A DNA stretch of 64,000 nt from Bacillus timonensis (GCF_004799755.1 NZ_SLUB01000023.1:1-64000); one strand, 5' to 3'; shown: positions 1 to 9,477, counted from the stretch's first letter. Program-made: numbers and translations. Notes: a model not told the origin generated them from the letters alone.

Positions 1-252
<252 letters not shown>

Positions 253-359
253 AAAATTACTTCTAAAGAATGTAGAAACGTTATCTAGTTTTGAAGGAAT
301 GAAAATTTCTTCTTGAATTATCTTTTAAAGATAGTATAATAATACTTGTCTTTACTTTA

Positions 360-475
<116 letters not shown>

Positions 476-485
476 TTTGTAACAT

Positions 486-560
486 TCCGCAGTAGCTCAG
501 TGGTAGAGCTATCGGCTGTTAACCGATCGGTCGTAGGTTCGAATCCTACCTGCGGAGCCA
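486..560 (+). tRNA. tRNA-Asn (GTT)
   Basis: Cloverleaf with acceptor TCCGCAG/CTGCGGA, anticodon GTT and encoded CCA. It is the first of sixteen tightly packed tRNAs downstream of the 5S gene. Confidence 0.97.
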
Positions 561-563
561 TTT

Positions 564-655
564 GGAGAGCTGTCCGAGTGGTCGAAGGAGCACGATTGGA
601 AATCGTGTAGGCGGTCAACACTGTCTCAAGGGTTCAAATCCCTTGCTCTCCGCCA
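564..655 (+). tRNA. tRNA-Ser (GGA)
   Basis: Class II tRNA with a long variable arm, acceptor GGAGAGC/GCTCTCC, anticodon GGA and encoded CCA. Confidence 0.97.
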
Positions 656-689
656 TTACTTTTAAATATATGTTTCAAAAAGGCAAGTT

Positions 690-764
690 GGCCCGTTGGT
701 CAAGCGGTTAAGACACCGCCCTTTCACGGCGGTAACACGGGTTCGAATCCCGTACGGGTCACCA
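690..764 (+). tRNA. tRNA-Glu (TTC)
   Basis: Acceptor GGCCCGT pairs with ACGGGTC through one G-U pair. The anticodon is TTC and CCA is encoded. Confidence 0.96.
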
Positions 765-767
765 TTT

Positions 768-843
768 GGAGGATTAGCTCAGCTGGGAGAGCACCTGCCT
801 TACAAGCAGGGGGTCGGCGGTTCGATCCCGTCATCCTCCACCA
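768..843 (+). tRNA. tRNA-Val (TAC)
   Basis: Acceptor GGAGGAT/ATCCTCC, anticodon TAC, encoded CCA. Confidence 0.97.
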
Positions 844-858
844 TATGAATATGATTAT

Positions 859-935
<77 letters not shown>

Positions 936-1025
936 AAAAAACAACTAAAAAAGTTGTTGACTAGATTAAAAAGATATAGTAAGATAATATTTGTCTTGAA
1001 ACAAAAGACGAAATATTTAATAAAT

Positions 1026-1101
1026 GGTCCCGTGGTGTAGCGGTTAACATGCCTGCCTGTCACGCAGGAGATCGCCGGTTCGATCCCGGTCGGGACCGCC
1101 A
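1026..1101 (+). tRNA. tRNA-Asp (GTC)
   Basis: Acceptor GGTCCCG/CGGGACC, anticodon GTC, encoded CCA. The 90-bp gap before it is the longest inside the cluster and holds no recognisable gene. Confidence 0.97.
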
Positions 1102-1116
1102 TTATAATACATATGT

Positions 1117-1192
1117 GGCTCAGTAGCTCAGTCGGTAGAGCAAAGGACTGAAAATCCTTGTGTCGGCGGTTCGATTCCGTCCTGAGCCACCA
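1117..1192 (+). tRNA. tRNA-Phe (GAA)
   Basis: Acceptor GGCTCAG/CTGAGCC, anticodon GAA, encoded CCA. Confidence 0.97.
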
Positions 1193-1199
1193 TATTTAT

Positions 1200-1275
<76 letters not shown>

Positions 1276-1289
1276 TTTTTTAATTTAGT

Positions 1290-1374
1290 GGAGGGGTAGC
1301 GAAGTGGCTAAACGCGGCGGACTGTAAATCCGCTCCCTCCGGGTTCGGCGGTTCGAATCCGTCCCCCTCCACCA
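1290..1374 (+). tRNA. tRNA-Tyr (GTA)
   Basis: Class II tRNA with a long variable arm, acceptor GGAGGGG, anticodon GTA, encoded CCA. Confidence 0.97.
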
Positions 1375-1404
1375 TTTTAAAATTAATTGTACCATTTATA
1401 GTGT

Positions 1405-1478
1405 AGGGGTATAGTTTAAAGGTAGAACGAAGGTCTCCAAAACCTTTGGTGTGGGTTCGATTCCTACTACCCCTGCCA
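1405..1478 (+). tRNA. tRNA-Trp (CCA)
   Basis: Acceptor AGGGGTA/TACCCCT, anticodon CCA, encoded 3' CCA. Confidence 0.96.
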
Positions 1479-1488
1479 ATTTAATTAT

Positions 1489-1562
1489 GGCGGCTGTGGC
1501 GAAGTGGTTAACGCATCGGATTGTGGTTCCGACATTCGTGGGTTCGATTCCCATCAGCCGCC
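1489..1562 (+). tRNA. tRNA-His (GTG)
   Basis: Acceptor GCGGCTG/CAGCCGC with the extra G at position -1 (1489) facing C73. The anticodon is GTG. The 3' sequence reads CCT, so CCA is not encoded and must be added enzymatically. Confidence 0.95.
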
Positions 1563-1606
1563 CCTTTGTTTTCTAACAAAGTTTTTTTGATTTGTAGCTT
1601 CTTTAT

Positions 1607-1681
1607 TGGGCTATAGCCAAGCGGTAAGGCAACGGACTTTGACTCCGTCATTCGTAGGTTCGAATCCTGCTAGCCCAGCCA
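1607..1681 (+). tRNA. tRNA-Gln (TTG)
   Basis: Acceptor TGGGCTA/TAGCCCA, anticodon TTG, encoded CCA. Confidence 0.97.
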
Positions 1682-1712
1682 TTTTCTTTATTAGATCTTA
1701 TAATGTTAATAT

Positions 1713-1787
1713 GCGGAAGTAGTTCAGTGGTAGAACACCACCTTGCCAAGGTGGGGGTCGCGGGTTCGAATCCCGTCTTCCGCTCCA
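1713..1787 (+). tRNA. tRNA-Gly (GCC)
   Basis: Acceptor GCGGAAG/CTTCCGC, anticodon GCC, encoded CCA. Confidence 0.97.
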
Positions 1788-1789
1788 GT

Positions 1790-1863
<74 letters not shown>

Positions 1864-1900
1864 TTAATTTAAACTGTATGTAAGTGCTTTTTTATATATT

Positions 1901-1986
1901 GCCGGGGTGGCGGAACTGGCAGACGCACAGGACTTAAAATCCTGCGGTAGGTGACTACCGTACCGGTTCGATTCCGGTCCTCGGCA
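1901..1986 (+). tRNA. tRNA-Leu (TAA)
   Basis: Class II tRNA with a long variable arm, acceptor GCCGGGG/CCTCGGC and anticodon TAA. The sequence after the discriminator A is TCT, so CCA is not encoded. Confidence 0.96.
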
Positions 1987-2016
1987 TCTTCAGATGTCTT
2001 TTTTCTTTCTATATAT

Positions 2017-2098
2017 GCCGGTGTGGCGGAATTGGCAGACGCGCACGACTCAAAATCGTGTTCCTTCTGGAGTGTCGGTTCGACCCCGACCACCGGTA
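2017..2098 (+). tRNA. tRNA-Leu (CAA)
   Basis: Last gene of the cluster: class II, acceptor GCCGGTG/CACCGGT, anticodon CAA. CCA is not encoded (TCA follows the discriminator). Its 3' end CACCGGTATCATT recurs at 25264, which makes it a candidate integration target. Confidence 0.96.
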
Positions 2099-2137
2099 TC
2101 ATTAAGTTAATTTTAGTTACGATAGATAATAATTGAT

Positions 2138-2179
2138 AAGCTCGTAAACCTTGATTTGTAAGGGTTTATGAGCTTTTTT
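2138..2179 (+). terminator. Rho-independent terminator after the rRNA-tRNA cluster
   Basis: AAGCTCGTAAACC (2138-2150) pairs with GGGTTTATGAGCTT (2162-2175) and runs into T6. It closes the 23S-5S-tRNA transcript. Confidence 0.9.
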
Positions 2180-2182
2180 CTT

Positions 2183-2253
2183 GGCTCAATAATATTTGTT
2201 GGGGATTAGTAAAAATTTGGCTCTATAATATTTGTTGGGGTTTAGAAAAAATT
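2183..2253 (+). repeat. Tandem pair of ISL3-like terminal sequences
   Basis: Two imperfect 36-bp units start at 2183 and 2219. Each begins GGCTCWATAATATTTGTTGG and continues into an A-rich tail. They sit immediately upstream of an ISL3-type transposase fragment and look like a duplicated left end. A further imperfect inverted repeat (about 2271-2298 against 2311-2334) lies between these units and the coding fragment. Assignment to ISL3 rests on the adjacent fragment, not on a database match. Confidence 0.55.
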
Positions 2254-2300
2254 TGTGTGCATAAAAATACACGCAAACTCTTCATTCTTTTATACTTGAA

Positions 2301-2808
2301 TTGACTAGAAACAAGTGTAAAGAATGGAGTTGCGTGCAATATGGATTTTACCATGATTTTACCATGATTTTTCCTGGATTAAAAGGGGCTATCCTTACCA
2401 ATGTTGAAATGGAAGGAAAAGTACACCGGTGTCCCAAATGTAATCAAAGAACGAGTAAGGTTCATGACTATCGTGTACAAAAAATTCAACTCTTTAATTA
2501 CCAAAGGGATTTTGAAAGTATCAAAATGGATCGAAGCATGATAGAGTATAAATTGATTCTGAAATGCTGTAAATTGTTTCTGTTAAATGAAAGCTTTACT
2601 ATATTTGTAGGAAAACTGTTCCCAAAGGAAAAGGTATTTGAAGCGGCGTATATTGCTACGTACATAAAAAAAGGAATAAGGTTCTACCTATAACGTAAAA
2701 ACACAGGATAAATCACATTATTTATTTGAACAGCCTAAAAAGTTTCGGTTGATACCTGATATCGTCTTAAAAGGGGAATTTGATTGGATTATGGGAGCGG
2801 AACAGTAG
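2301..2808 (+). pseudogene. Chimeric relic: ISL3 transposase N-terminus joined to an McrC C-terminal fragment
   Basis: An open frame of 130 codons (2301-2693) joins two unrelated pieces. Residues about 24-63 match the start of ISL3-family transposases, including the zinc-binding CPKC and the HDYRVQKIQ stretch. From about residue 64 the sequence instead resembles McrC, the nuclease partner of the McrBC type IV restriction system: a CKLFLLNESFTIF-like segment and LFPKEKVFEAAY. After a frameshift near 2690 the McrC-like reading continues in another frame to 2808 (YLFEQPKKFRLIPDIVLKG), with the LxPDIVL strand typical of its PD-(D/E)XK core. The piece stops before the D/E-x-K residues, so it cannot be active. 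The McrC assignment is by motif recognition. No McrB is present. Confidence 0.6.
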
Positions 2809-2860
2809 GTTAGTGTTGTTCCTCTATTTTATATAAATGAAAAGGGGATAGGAGAACAAT

Positions 2861-2992
2861 ATGCAAATTAACGAAGTAAAACAGGTACTAGAAAACACCG
2901 AATACTTAACCATCGCATTCATCTTTTTCCAACGGTTCAAACACAAAGGAAAATATGATGAAAGTTTATGTACTATATTTTGTCAAAATTAG
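2861..2992 (+). CDS. Small hypothetical protein (43 aa), possibly a truncated gene
   Basis: An ATG at 2861 follows a good ribosome binding site (GGAGAACAAT) and opens a 43-codon frame. The product is mixed hydrophobic and charged with two cysteines near the C-terminus and has no motif I recognise. It lies in the decayed stretch between the McrC-like relic and the xylose operon, so it may be the surviving N-terminus of a longer gene rather than a functional peptide. Confidence 0.3.
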   Translation: MQINEVKQVLENTEYLTIAFIFFQRFKHKGKYDESLCTIFCQN

Positions 2993-3116
2993 TTCTATCA
3001 TCACAATAGATATCTAGAACTACTATTTCTTCTAATTTCAGTAAACGTATTTTCTATGGTTATGCATCTTCAATAATATCAATGGTTTCAGCAAGTTATT
3101 AATAGTATTAAAAAAA

Positions 3117-3131
3117 TAGAAAACGATTACA
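3117..3131 (+). promoter_or_regulatory. Degenerate third operator or CcpA cre-like site
   Basis: GAAAACGATTAC at 3119-3130 shares the right half CGATTAC with the two perfect palindromes downstream. It also fits the catabolite-repression cre consensus with one mismatch. It sits just upstream of the -35 box at 3141. Either reading is plausible, and the sequence alone cannot separate them. Confidence 0.35.
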
Positions 3132-3140
3132 TAAACACTA

Positions 3141-3170
3141 TTGACAGAAATTCCTTTAATAGGTTAATAT
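3141..3170 (+). promoter_or_regulatory. Predicted sigma-A promoter of the xylA operon
   Basis: TTGACA at 3141-3146 is followed after 17-18 bp by TTAATA/TAATAT (3164-3170), a near-consensus vegetative promoter. Transcription would start about 3177, upstream of both palindromic operators. Confidence 0.65.
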
Positions 3171-3222
3171 ATCTATAAATAAATATTTAACAAGCTTCAA
3201 ATGTTAAGGAGGATTGTCATAA

Positions 3223-3240
3223 AAAGTAATCGATTACTTT
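3223..3240 (+). promoter_or_regulatory. Palindromic LacI-type operator O1
   Basis: This is a perfect 18-bp palindrome, AAAGTAATCGATTACTTT, with the central CG typical of LacI-family operators. It lies about 50 bp downstream of the predicted transcription start, where a bound repressor would act as a roadblock. The natural candidate regulator is the LacI-family protein encoded at 15170-16180. Confidence 0.75.
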
Positions 3241-3307
3241 ATTAGGTAGGATTTGGTGGACTAACCCTTGATAAATTAATTATATAAAATGATTCTCTAC
3301 ATAAAAA

Positions 3308-3323
3308 AAGTAATCGATTACTT
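3308..3323 (+). promoter_or_regulatory. Palindromic LacI-type operator O2
   Basis: AAGTAATCGATTACTT repeats the core of O1 exactly. The two centres (3231.5 and 3315.5) are 84 bp apart, eight helical turns at 10.5 bp per turn, so repressor dimers would lie on the same DNA face and could form a loop. It ends 36 bp before the xylA start codon. Confidence 0.75.
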
Positions 3324-3359
3324 ATATTTGAGGCTAAAAAATGAAAGGATGAATAATAG

Positions 3360-4679
3360 ATGACTGAAATTTTTAAGAATATCCCTGAGATTAAGTTTGA
3401 GGGAAGCAGTACGAAAAATATGTTTGCATTTCGTTATTATGATTCTGAGCGCATTGTCCTTGGGAAACCAATGCGAGAACATCTGAAGTTTTCTATGGCC
3501 TGGTGGCATAATCTTTGTGGTACAGGTGCTGATATGTTTGGTGTTGGTACTGCAGACAAGTCTTTTCAATCTACCCCTGAAACAATGGAACATGCAAAAG
3601 CTAAAGTTGACGCTGGGTTTGAATTTATGGACAAGCTTGGTATACGCTATTTTTGTTTTCATGATGTGGATCTTGTACCAGAATCGGAAAATATTGTTGA
3701 AACTAATAAAAGACTAGATGAAGTTACAGATTATATCAAAGAAAAAATGAAGCAAACTGGAATAAAGTGTCTGTGGGGTACTGCAAATATGTTCAAAAAC
3801 CCACGCTTTATGAACGGTGCAGGAAGTACAAACTCTTTGGATGTATATAGTTTTGCGGCAGCGCAGGTTAAAAAAGCATTGGAATTAACTGTTAAGCTGG
3901 GTGGAACTGGTTATGTGTTCTGGGGTGGTCGAGAAGGCTACGATACATTGCTTAATACAGATATTAAATTTGAACAAGAAAATATCGCGCAGTTGATGAA
4001 AATGGCTGTCAAATATGGCAGGAGCATTGGTTTTAATGGTGATTTTTTTATAGAACCTAAGCCACAGGAACCGATGAAACATTTGTATGATTATGATGCA
4101 AATACGGCAATTAACTTTCTTCGTCAGCATGGACTAGATAAAGATTTCAAATTAAACATTGAAGCTAATCATGCAACGCTCGCTGGGCATACGTTCCAAC
4201 ATGAATTACGCGTTAGCGCAATAAATGGGATGCTTGGTACCATTGATGCTAATCAAGGGGATTATTTAGTAGGGTGGGATACTGATCATTTTCCATCCAA
4301 CGTATATGAAACTACCATGTGCATGTACGAATTACTTAAAGCTGGTGGCCTAAAATATGGTGGTATTAATTTCGATGCAAAAAACCGTCGGGCAAGTTAC
4401 ACATTTGAAGATATGTTTATGGGTTATATACTAGGAATGGATACTTTTGCACTTGGTTTAATTAAAGCAGCTGAAATAATTGAAGATGGTCGTATTGACT
4501 CATTTGTTAAAGAACGTTACAGTTCTTTTGAAGTAGGACTTGGAGCAAAAGTGCGCCGTGGTGAAACCACGCTAGAAGAATTGTCAGAATATGCTGCGCG
4601 GCTGGGTAAACCAGAATTTCCTGGCTCTGGTAAACAAGAGTATTTAGAAGGTATTATTAATAGCATCTTGTTTAAATAA
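3360..4679 (+). CDS. xylA: Xylose isomerase
   Basis: This 439-residue protein has the length and sequence of class II xylose isomerases, which interconvert D-xylose and D-xylulose in the cytoplasm. The catalytic and metal-binding segments are visible: FHDVDLVPE (His/Asp of the active site, about residues 100-108), [12 protein letters not shown] (Glu and Lys ligands), [15 protein letters not shown], and the C-terminal GWDTDHFP. The start follows AAAGGATG and leads directly into the typical N-terminus. It is the first gene of the carbohydrate cluster and lies just below two LacI-type operators, so xyloside-inducible expression is likely. No xylulokinase gene is present in the window; it must be encoded elsewhere. 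Confidence 0.97.
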   Translation: MTEIFKNIPEIKFEGSSTKNMFAFRYYDSERIVLGKPMREHLKFSMAWWHNLCGTGADMFGVGTADKSFQSTPETMEHAKAKVDAGFEFMDKLGIRYFCFHDVDLVPESENIVETNKRLDEVTDYIKEKMKQTGIKCLWGTANMFKNPRFMNGAGSTNSLDVYSFAAAQVKKALELTVKLGGTGYVFWGGREGYDTLLNTDIKFEQENIAQLMKMAVKYGRSIGFNGDFFIEPKPQEPMKHLYDYDANTAINFLRQHGLDKDFKLNIEANHATLAGHTFQHELRVSAINGMLGTIDANQGDYLVGWDTDHFPSNVYETTMCMYELLKAGGLKYGGINFDAKNRRASYTFEDMFMGYILGMDTFALGLIKAAEIIEDGRIDSFVKERYSSFEVGLGAKVRRGETTLEELSEYAARLGKPEFPGSGKQEYLEGIINSILFK

Positions 4680-4762
4680 TAAACAAACTTACCAGACATT
4701 ATTTCAATGAGCTTATATACAGTCTATTTATTCAATTAATCAAAATATAAGGAGGATTTGAG

Positions 4763-7078
4763 ATGGATATCAATATTGAGTTTCCTAAACAGGATGAACA
4801 TTATGGAGTAAGTATATCGCTTTGTATCAAAAATAAGGAAGAAGCCTTAAAGATTGTTGCGGATTATCCGATTGTCTTACAACATCTGAATGGCAGGAAG
4901 TGGAAGGTGCGATATAAATCGATAGAAGAAGTGGATGGAGGATATATTGGACGAACAGCCCTCGATACGCAGCAGGGGAATATATATACGATCACCGATA
5001 AGTGGAAAGTAAACGCTACCATCATCTCTATTGATAGAAACATAGTTTGTGAAGAAGCGAAACCTCATTCCGCTGTGCGTTTTAATACGGATTTTAGATG
5101 TAAAGATTCTAATGCTTCCTCGTTTGATGATTACCAATTTGTTGTTCCGGCCTCTTTGTATAATAAAAATGATACGGATAATGATGGAGTGGATGATTAT
5201 TTAGGGACCTTTATACAAGATTATAAGGATGATCGAAATCCTTCTTTGTCAATTACAAGTTTTAGTAAACAATCAAATAAATTTGTTTCTTTGATCCGAG
5301 CTGATGTTCCGACCAAAGATGAGTCTATCACTAGAGAACAGATTGAGCAAAGACATTTTATTCATGATACCGATATAGGATCGCTAGGTTTAGCACCATC
5401 GGAATACGACACAAAAGAGTTTATTTTACGATGTGACTATCCCTTTTATGAGCGCAATACATTTTGCTTGAATGTTGATCGGAGTGAATGGGCGGCTTAC
5501 AAAGCAGTAGAGAAAGGCACCACGATTCACGCCTCTTATATCATTCAAATTGGCGAGGCGGCATCGCTGACAGATGCAGCATGGAATACAACCCTTTTAC
5601 AAATGGATCGTATTTTGAATGATGAGGTAAAATTGCCATTTTCTCTCGAAGAGGCGAAAAAGTATAGAAGAGAATTAGTGCATCATAGTTTTAGAGAATT
5701 CAAGGATAAGAAAGGAACACCAGCAGGGTATTTCATTCACTTCTCTCCGAGGGAGCATTATGGAAGCCAAAACTTATTGGAATATGGATTTTGTGGTCAA
5801 CAAACCATGCTTAGTTATGATATGTTACAAGCTGCTAAAGAGGTTCAGTCAACAGAATATAGAGAGAGAGCTCTAAAAACCATTGATTTCTTAGTCAATC
5901 ATTGCATTGCCCCATCTGGTCTTCCTGAGGGAATGTATAATGTCGATAAGGAAGAATTTGTGTATTGGATGACAGGAATTCTTTATCCGTTCCAGTATTC
6001 AGAGAATAGAGAGGAACTCGAAGAGTTTTTGGGGGAGCAAGTGGTAAGTGCCCTAATGGAAGTGGCTTCAGAATTGAAAAAAGTGGAGGGGAACTATTGT
6101 CGCTCCATGGTAGATACGATGCATTATTTGTTATTGTGTTATCTTCAGGAGAAAGAAGAAGGATACGAGCACAAAGATTGGCTACAAGCAGTGGTGAAAT
6201 TCTGTGACAAAATGATTGCTATACAGAATGAAAATGGGTCCTGGAATAGAGGGTATTCCATGAGTGGAGAGCCTCTCACTAATCCGCCAGAATGGTTCGG
6301 TGCCAATGAACTGGAGCAAGGATCCGGTGCCATTTTCCCATCAGAGGTACTCGTAGAGTTATACAAGTATACGGGGGATAGTAAGTATCTGGAAGCAGCG
6401 AGAAGAGCAGCTGAGTTCGTAAAAAGAAGTTATGTAGAGGAAGTAAAGTATTTAGGTGGCTTAAATGACACTACTCATAAAAAGTCTGTGAAGATTGACG
6501 CCGTAGGTGTGATGTTTGCGATGAGAACCATGCTTGTCGTATATGAACAGACGAAAGAGCCGGAATTATTAGCAGGGGCACATCAAGCAGCTAAAATTTT
6601 AGGAACCTGGACCTATCTTTGGGACATTCCTATTGATGAGTCCACCTTACTTGGAAAGCACGGATTTAAGTCGACCGGATGGGCAGGATGTGATGTCATC
6701 CCTGCAGGAAGTTATGTAGATTGCGAATTTGCAGAGTTTGTGCCAGATCTATTACGAATCGCCGAATATTGCAAGGATGAAAGATTAGCTGTGCTGGCAA
6801 AAATCGTGACGAGAGGCATGCACCATGGTCTTTCGATGCCACAAAATATGTATGGATATGCTATGCCAGGGATTCAGTGTGAGGGGTATATGACTTCTCT
6901 CTGGCTTTCGGATACAACTCATAAAAACTTTTCTGGGGCAGTGGCAAAGAATAAGGGTGATGATAATGATACTACGAACGGTCTTGTTAACGGCCAAGCG
7001 CTATACAATCTTGACAGTTTGAAACAGAGATATGGGACATTTGATTTTGATTCCATCATCAAGCAAGTACTAGCATAA
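4763..7078 (+). CDS. Putative intracellular alpha/alpha-barrel glycosidase, copy 1 (771 aa)
   Basis: The 771-residue protein has no signal peptide and begins after AAGGAGGATTTGAG. The first 330 or so residues are probably beta-rich and contain a calcium-loop-like element, NDTDNDGVDDYLG (about residues 139-151), of the thrombospondin-3/EF-hand type. The rest is a repeated helical pattern with aromatic and acidic patches (GSWNRGYSMSGEPLTNPPEW, GLNDTTHKKS, GWAGCDVIPAGSY) suggesting an (alpha/alpha)6 toroid such as many glycoside hydrolases use. I cannot assign a CAZy family. Its place after xylA and before a sugar importer points to cleavage of an imported xylo-oligosaccharide derivative. A second copy of equal length lies at 12228-14543. 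Confidence 0.7.
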   Translation: MDINIEFPKQDEHYGVSISLCIKNKEEALKIVADYPIVLQHLNGRKWKVRYKSIEEVDGGYIGRTALDTQQGNIYTITDKWKVNATIISIDRNIVCEEAKPHSAVRFNTDFRCKDSNASSFDDYQFVVPASLYNKNDTDNDGVDDYLGTFIQDYKDDRNPSLSITSFSKQSNKFVSLIRADVPTKDESITREQIEQRHFIHDTDIGSLGLAPSEYDTKEFILRCDYPFYERNTFCLNVDRSEWAAYKAVEKGTTIHASYIIQIGEAASLTDAAWNTTLLQMDRILNDEVKLPFSLEEAKKYRRELVHHSFREFKDKKGTPAGYFIHFSPREHYGSQNLLEYGFCGQQTMLSYDMLQAAKEVQSTEYRERALKTIDFLVNHCIAPSGLPEGMYNVDKEEFVYWMTGILYPFQYSENREELEEFLGEQVVSALMEVASELKKVEGNYCRSMVDTMHYLLLCYLQEKEEGYEHKDWLQAVVKFCDKMIAIQNENGSWNRGYSMSGEPLTNPPEWFGANELEQGSGAIFPSEVLVELYKYTGDSKYLEAARRAAEFVKRSYVEEVKYLGGLNDTTHKKSVKIDAVGVMFAMRTMLVVYEQTKEPELLAGAHQAAKILGTWTYLWDIPIDESTLLGKHGFKSTGWAGCDVIPAGSYVDCEFAEFVPDLLRIAEYCKDERLAVLAKIVTRGMHHGLSMPQNMYGYAMPGIQCEGYMTSLWLSDTTHKNFSGAVAKNKGDDNDTTNGLVNGQALYNLDSLKQRYGTFDFDSIIKQVLA

Positions 7079-7159
7079 AATATTGTATCCTCGATAATGA
7101 AACGTTTATGAAAAACCTTGGAAAAAAAAGAACTAAAAAATTTTGAGGGGTGATTTACC

Positions 7160-8476
7160 GTGTTTAAAACTCTATCGTTGAATCATAAATTATTTTTACT
7201 AGTATTTACAGTGTTAATTTTTGGAGGTTTGATTACAGGTTGTTCAAGTAAAAGCGGAAGCTCTTCCGAAAATGAAGGTGGAAAATCAAATGTCACTGTC
7301 ATCAAAATTGGTGTAGAATCTGGTAGTCTTTACGCAAATTGGTATAAAGAGATTGCACCGCAGTTTATTGAAAAAACCGGTATCGAAGTTGAGTTCATAG
7401 ATATTCCACTTGACAACATGCATACACGCTTTTTAACAGAGGCGGCATCCGGAACTGGTGCAATTGATATATTTACTACAGACCAGCCTTGGATCTCTGA
7501 ATTTGCGGAAAAAGGTTTCTTAGAACCTCTAGATGACATGCTTGCTGAAGAAGATATTGAAGACTTCATCCCGTCGGCACTTGAGACTGTACAGTATAAT
7601 GATAAAATTTATGCTCTGCCGTACCTAGTTCATACTCCAGTTTTATACTACAGAACAGACCTATTCGAAGAAGCTGGCTTAAGCGGAGTACCTGAAACTT
7701 TGGAGGAGTTCCGTGAATATGCTAAGGAGCTTAATGATCCAACTAATGAAGTGTTTGGGACGGTTGTGGAAGGTAAACAAGCTACGGAACCAACCATCCA
7801 TCTAATGGACTATTTTTTGCAGTTTGGTGGTGGATTGATGGAAGGGGATGAAGTGATTATCGATAGCCCAGAAAATAGAGAAGCGCTAAATTACATGTTA
7901 ACACTTCAACACGAAGACGAATCGAGCCCTAAAGGAGCAGTAAGTTATGATAATGCTGATGTTCACAATTTGTTTTTACAGGGAAAAGTCGCTATGGCGA
8001 TAAACTGGCCGTACATGTACTCAATGGCAAATGATCCGTCACAATCTAAAGTAGCAGGAAAATTTGAGGTTGCTGCTCTGCCTAAAGGTAAAAAGCAGGC
8101 AAGTGCTGCATTGAGTTGGGGCTTTGGAATATCTTCGAGTTCTAAAAACAAGGAAGCAGCAATTGAATGGTTAAAGTGGTCGACAAGTAAAGAAATTATG
8201 GTGGAATTTGGTAAGGAATTTATTAATCCTATTTCAAGAAACTCAGCCATTGAAGAATTGAATCGTGATGAGAGCTTAGAAGAAGAAGACAGGAAAGCAA
8301 TTGAGACCATGTCTAAAGCAGTTGAATTTGGTCAGAACGTTACTACACATCCAAAATTCCCACAAATTCAACAGCGTCTAATGTTTACTTTATCGAGGGT
8401 TATGACCCAACAAAGTACTCCAGAAGAAGAATTAGAATTAACTGATGCTGATGTTCAGGATATAGTTAACGATTAA
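7160..8476 (+). CDS. Sugar ABC transporter substrate-binding lipoprotein
   Basis: This 438-residue protein starts with a GTG preceded by GAGGGGTGA. A hydrophobic signal peptide ends in the lipobox LITGC (Cys about residue 28), so it is lipid-anchored on the outer face of the membrane. The mature part has the family 1 extracellular solute-binding fold: VEFIDIP, DIFTTDQPW, YALPYLVHTPVLYYRTDLFEEAGL and AMAINWPYMYS are typical MalE/UgpB-like segments. It is followed by two MalF/MalG-type permeases. No ATPase gene is nearby, so a shared MsmX-type ATPase from elsewhere is presumed, as in B. subtilis. Substrate is inferred as a xylo-oligosaccharide or related glycan from its neighbours. Confidence 0.9.
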   Translation: MFKTLSLNHKLFLLVFTVLIFGGLITGCSSKSGSSSENEGGKSNVTVIKIGVESGSLYANWYKEIAPQFIEKTGIEVEFIDIPLDNMHTRFLTEAASGTGAIDIFTTDQPWISEFAEKGFLEPLDDMLAEEDIEDFIPSALETVQYNDKIYALPYLVHTPVLYYRTDLFEEAGLSGVPETLEEFREYAKELNDPTNEVFGTVVEGKQATEPTIHLMDYFLQFGGGLMEGDEVIIDSPENREALNYMLTLQHEDESSPKGAVSYDNADVHNLFLQGKVAMAINWPYMYSMANDPSQSKVAGKFEVAALPKGKKQASAALSWGFGISSSSKNKEAAIEWLKWSTSKEIMVEFGKEFINPISRNSAIEELNRDESLEEEDRKAIETMSKAVEFGQNVTTHPKFPQIQQRLMFTLSRVMTQQSTPEEELELTDADVQDIVND

Positions 8477-8489
8477 ATATCAAAAGAGA

Positions 8490-8516
8490 ATTGTCGCTGC
8501 TTGATGTAGCGACAAT
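8490..8516 (+). other. Intercistronic stem-loop between binding protein and permeases
   Basis: ATTGTCGCT (8490-8498) and AGCGACAAT (8508-8516) form a perfect 9-bp stem without a strong T-run. In this position a hairpin commonly stabilises the upstream mRNA or attenuates read-through, giving more binding protein than permease. That role is inferred. Confidence 0.65.
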
Positions 8517-8568
8517 CCTATTATTATTCATAATTAGCTAATTAATCGCATTGAGGAGGAAATGTGGC

Positions 8569-9477
8569 ATGAAAGATTCCTTAATTAAGTCTACGACCAA
8601 GCGATATCGAGCAGAGCGAAGAATCGGCTTATGGTTTACTCTCCCCGCTTTAATTACCATGGCTGCTACGGTGTTATATCCGATTATATGGTCTTTTAAA
8701 ATAAGCTTATTCGAATCTAAGGGTATGATGACCTCCGGTCCTTTCGTAGGGCTAGAAAATTATATTTATGTATTGAAATCCAAATTATTTCAAGAAGCTC
8801 TATGGCAAACGATTGGATTTGTTGCAGCTACTATTTTCATAGAGCTAGTTCTAGGATTCGCAATCGCATTAGTGCTGAATCGAAACCTGCCAGGGTCAAA
8901 GTTATTTCGAATCCTATTCACATTACCACTGATGATTTCAATGATTGTTGCTGGACTCCAATGGAGATGGCTGTTTGCTGATCAATATGGTGTAATCAAC
9001 AATATTATAGGTAGCTTTGGGATAGAAGGTCCATTATGGTTAGGTAGTGTCTGGGGAGCTAGGGCTTCCGTTCTTTTGGCCAATGTTTGGCTAGCTGCTC
9101 CTTTTTCAATATTAGTTTTACTCGCTGCTCTGGCTGCTTTGTCAGATGATTTATATGAGGCTGCACGTCTGGATGGAGCAAACTCATTCCAAATGTTTTG
9201 GAGAATTACTCTTCCGTTGTTAAAACCCACCATTTTACTAATATTGGTACTTCGACTATCTGATTCCTTTAGGTTGTTCGATTTGGTGTACATCATGACT
9301 AATGGGGGACCTGGGGGTTCAACAGAAGTATTAAGTACCTTTATTTATAAGAATACGTTTACAAATCTTAATTTTGGGACGGGAGCTGCAGCTTCTTTCT
9401 TAGTGATGATCTTAATTATGGTCATTTGCTTCATTTTATTCAAAATATTAAGACCAAAGGAGGTGCCAAATAAATGA
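8569..9477 (+). CDS. Sugar ABC transporter permease (MalF/UgpA type)
   Basis: The 302-residue membrane protein has six predicted transmembrane segments and the inner-membrane EAA loop, here EAARLDGANSFQMFWRITLP (about residues 200-220), which docks the ATPase. I start it at the ATG at 8569, which has GAGGAGGAA just upstream. An in-frame TTG at 8551 overlaps that ribosome binding site and is unlikely. The stop codon overlaps the next start (ATGA at 9474-9477), indicating translational coupling with the second permease. Confidence 0.92.
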   Translation: MKDSLIKSTTKRYRAERRIGLWFTLPALITMAATVLYPIIWSFKISLFESKGMMTSGPFVGLENYIYVLKSKLFQEALWQTIGFVAATIFIELVLGFAIALVLNRNLPGSKLFRILFTLPLMISMIVAGLQWRWLFADQYGVINNIIGSFGIEGPLWLGSVWGARASVLLANVWLAAPFSILVLLAALAALSDDLYEAARLDGANSFQMFWRITLPLLKPTILLILVLRLSDSFRLFDLVYIMTNGGPGGSTEVLSTFIYKNTFTNLNFGTGAAASFLVMILIMVICFILFKILRPKEVPNK

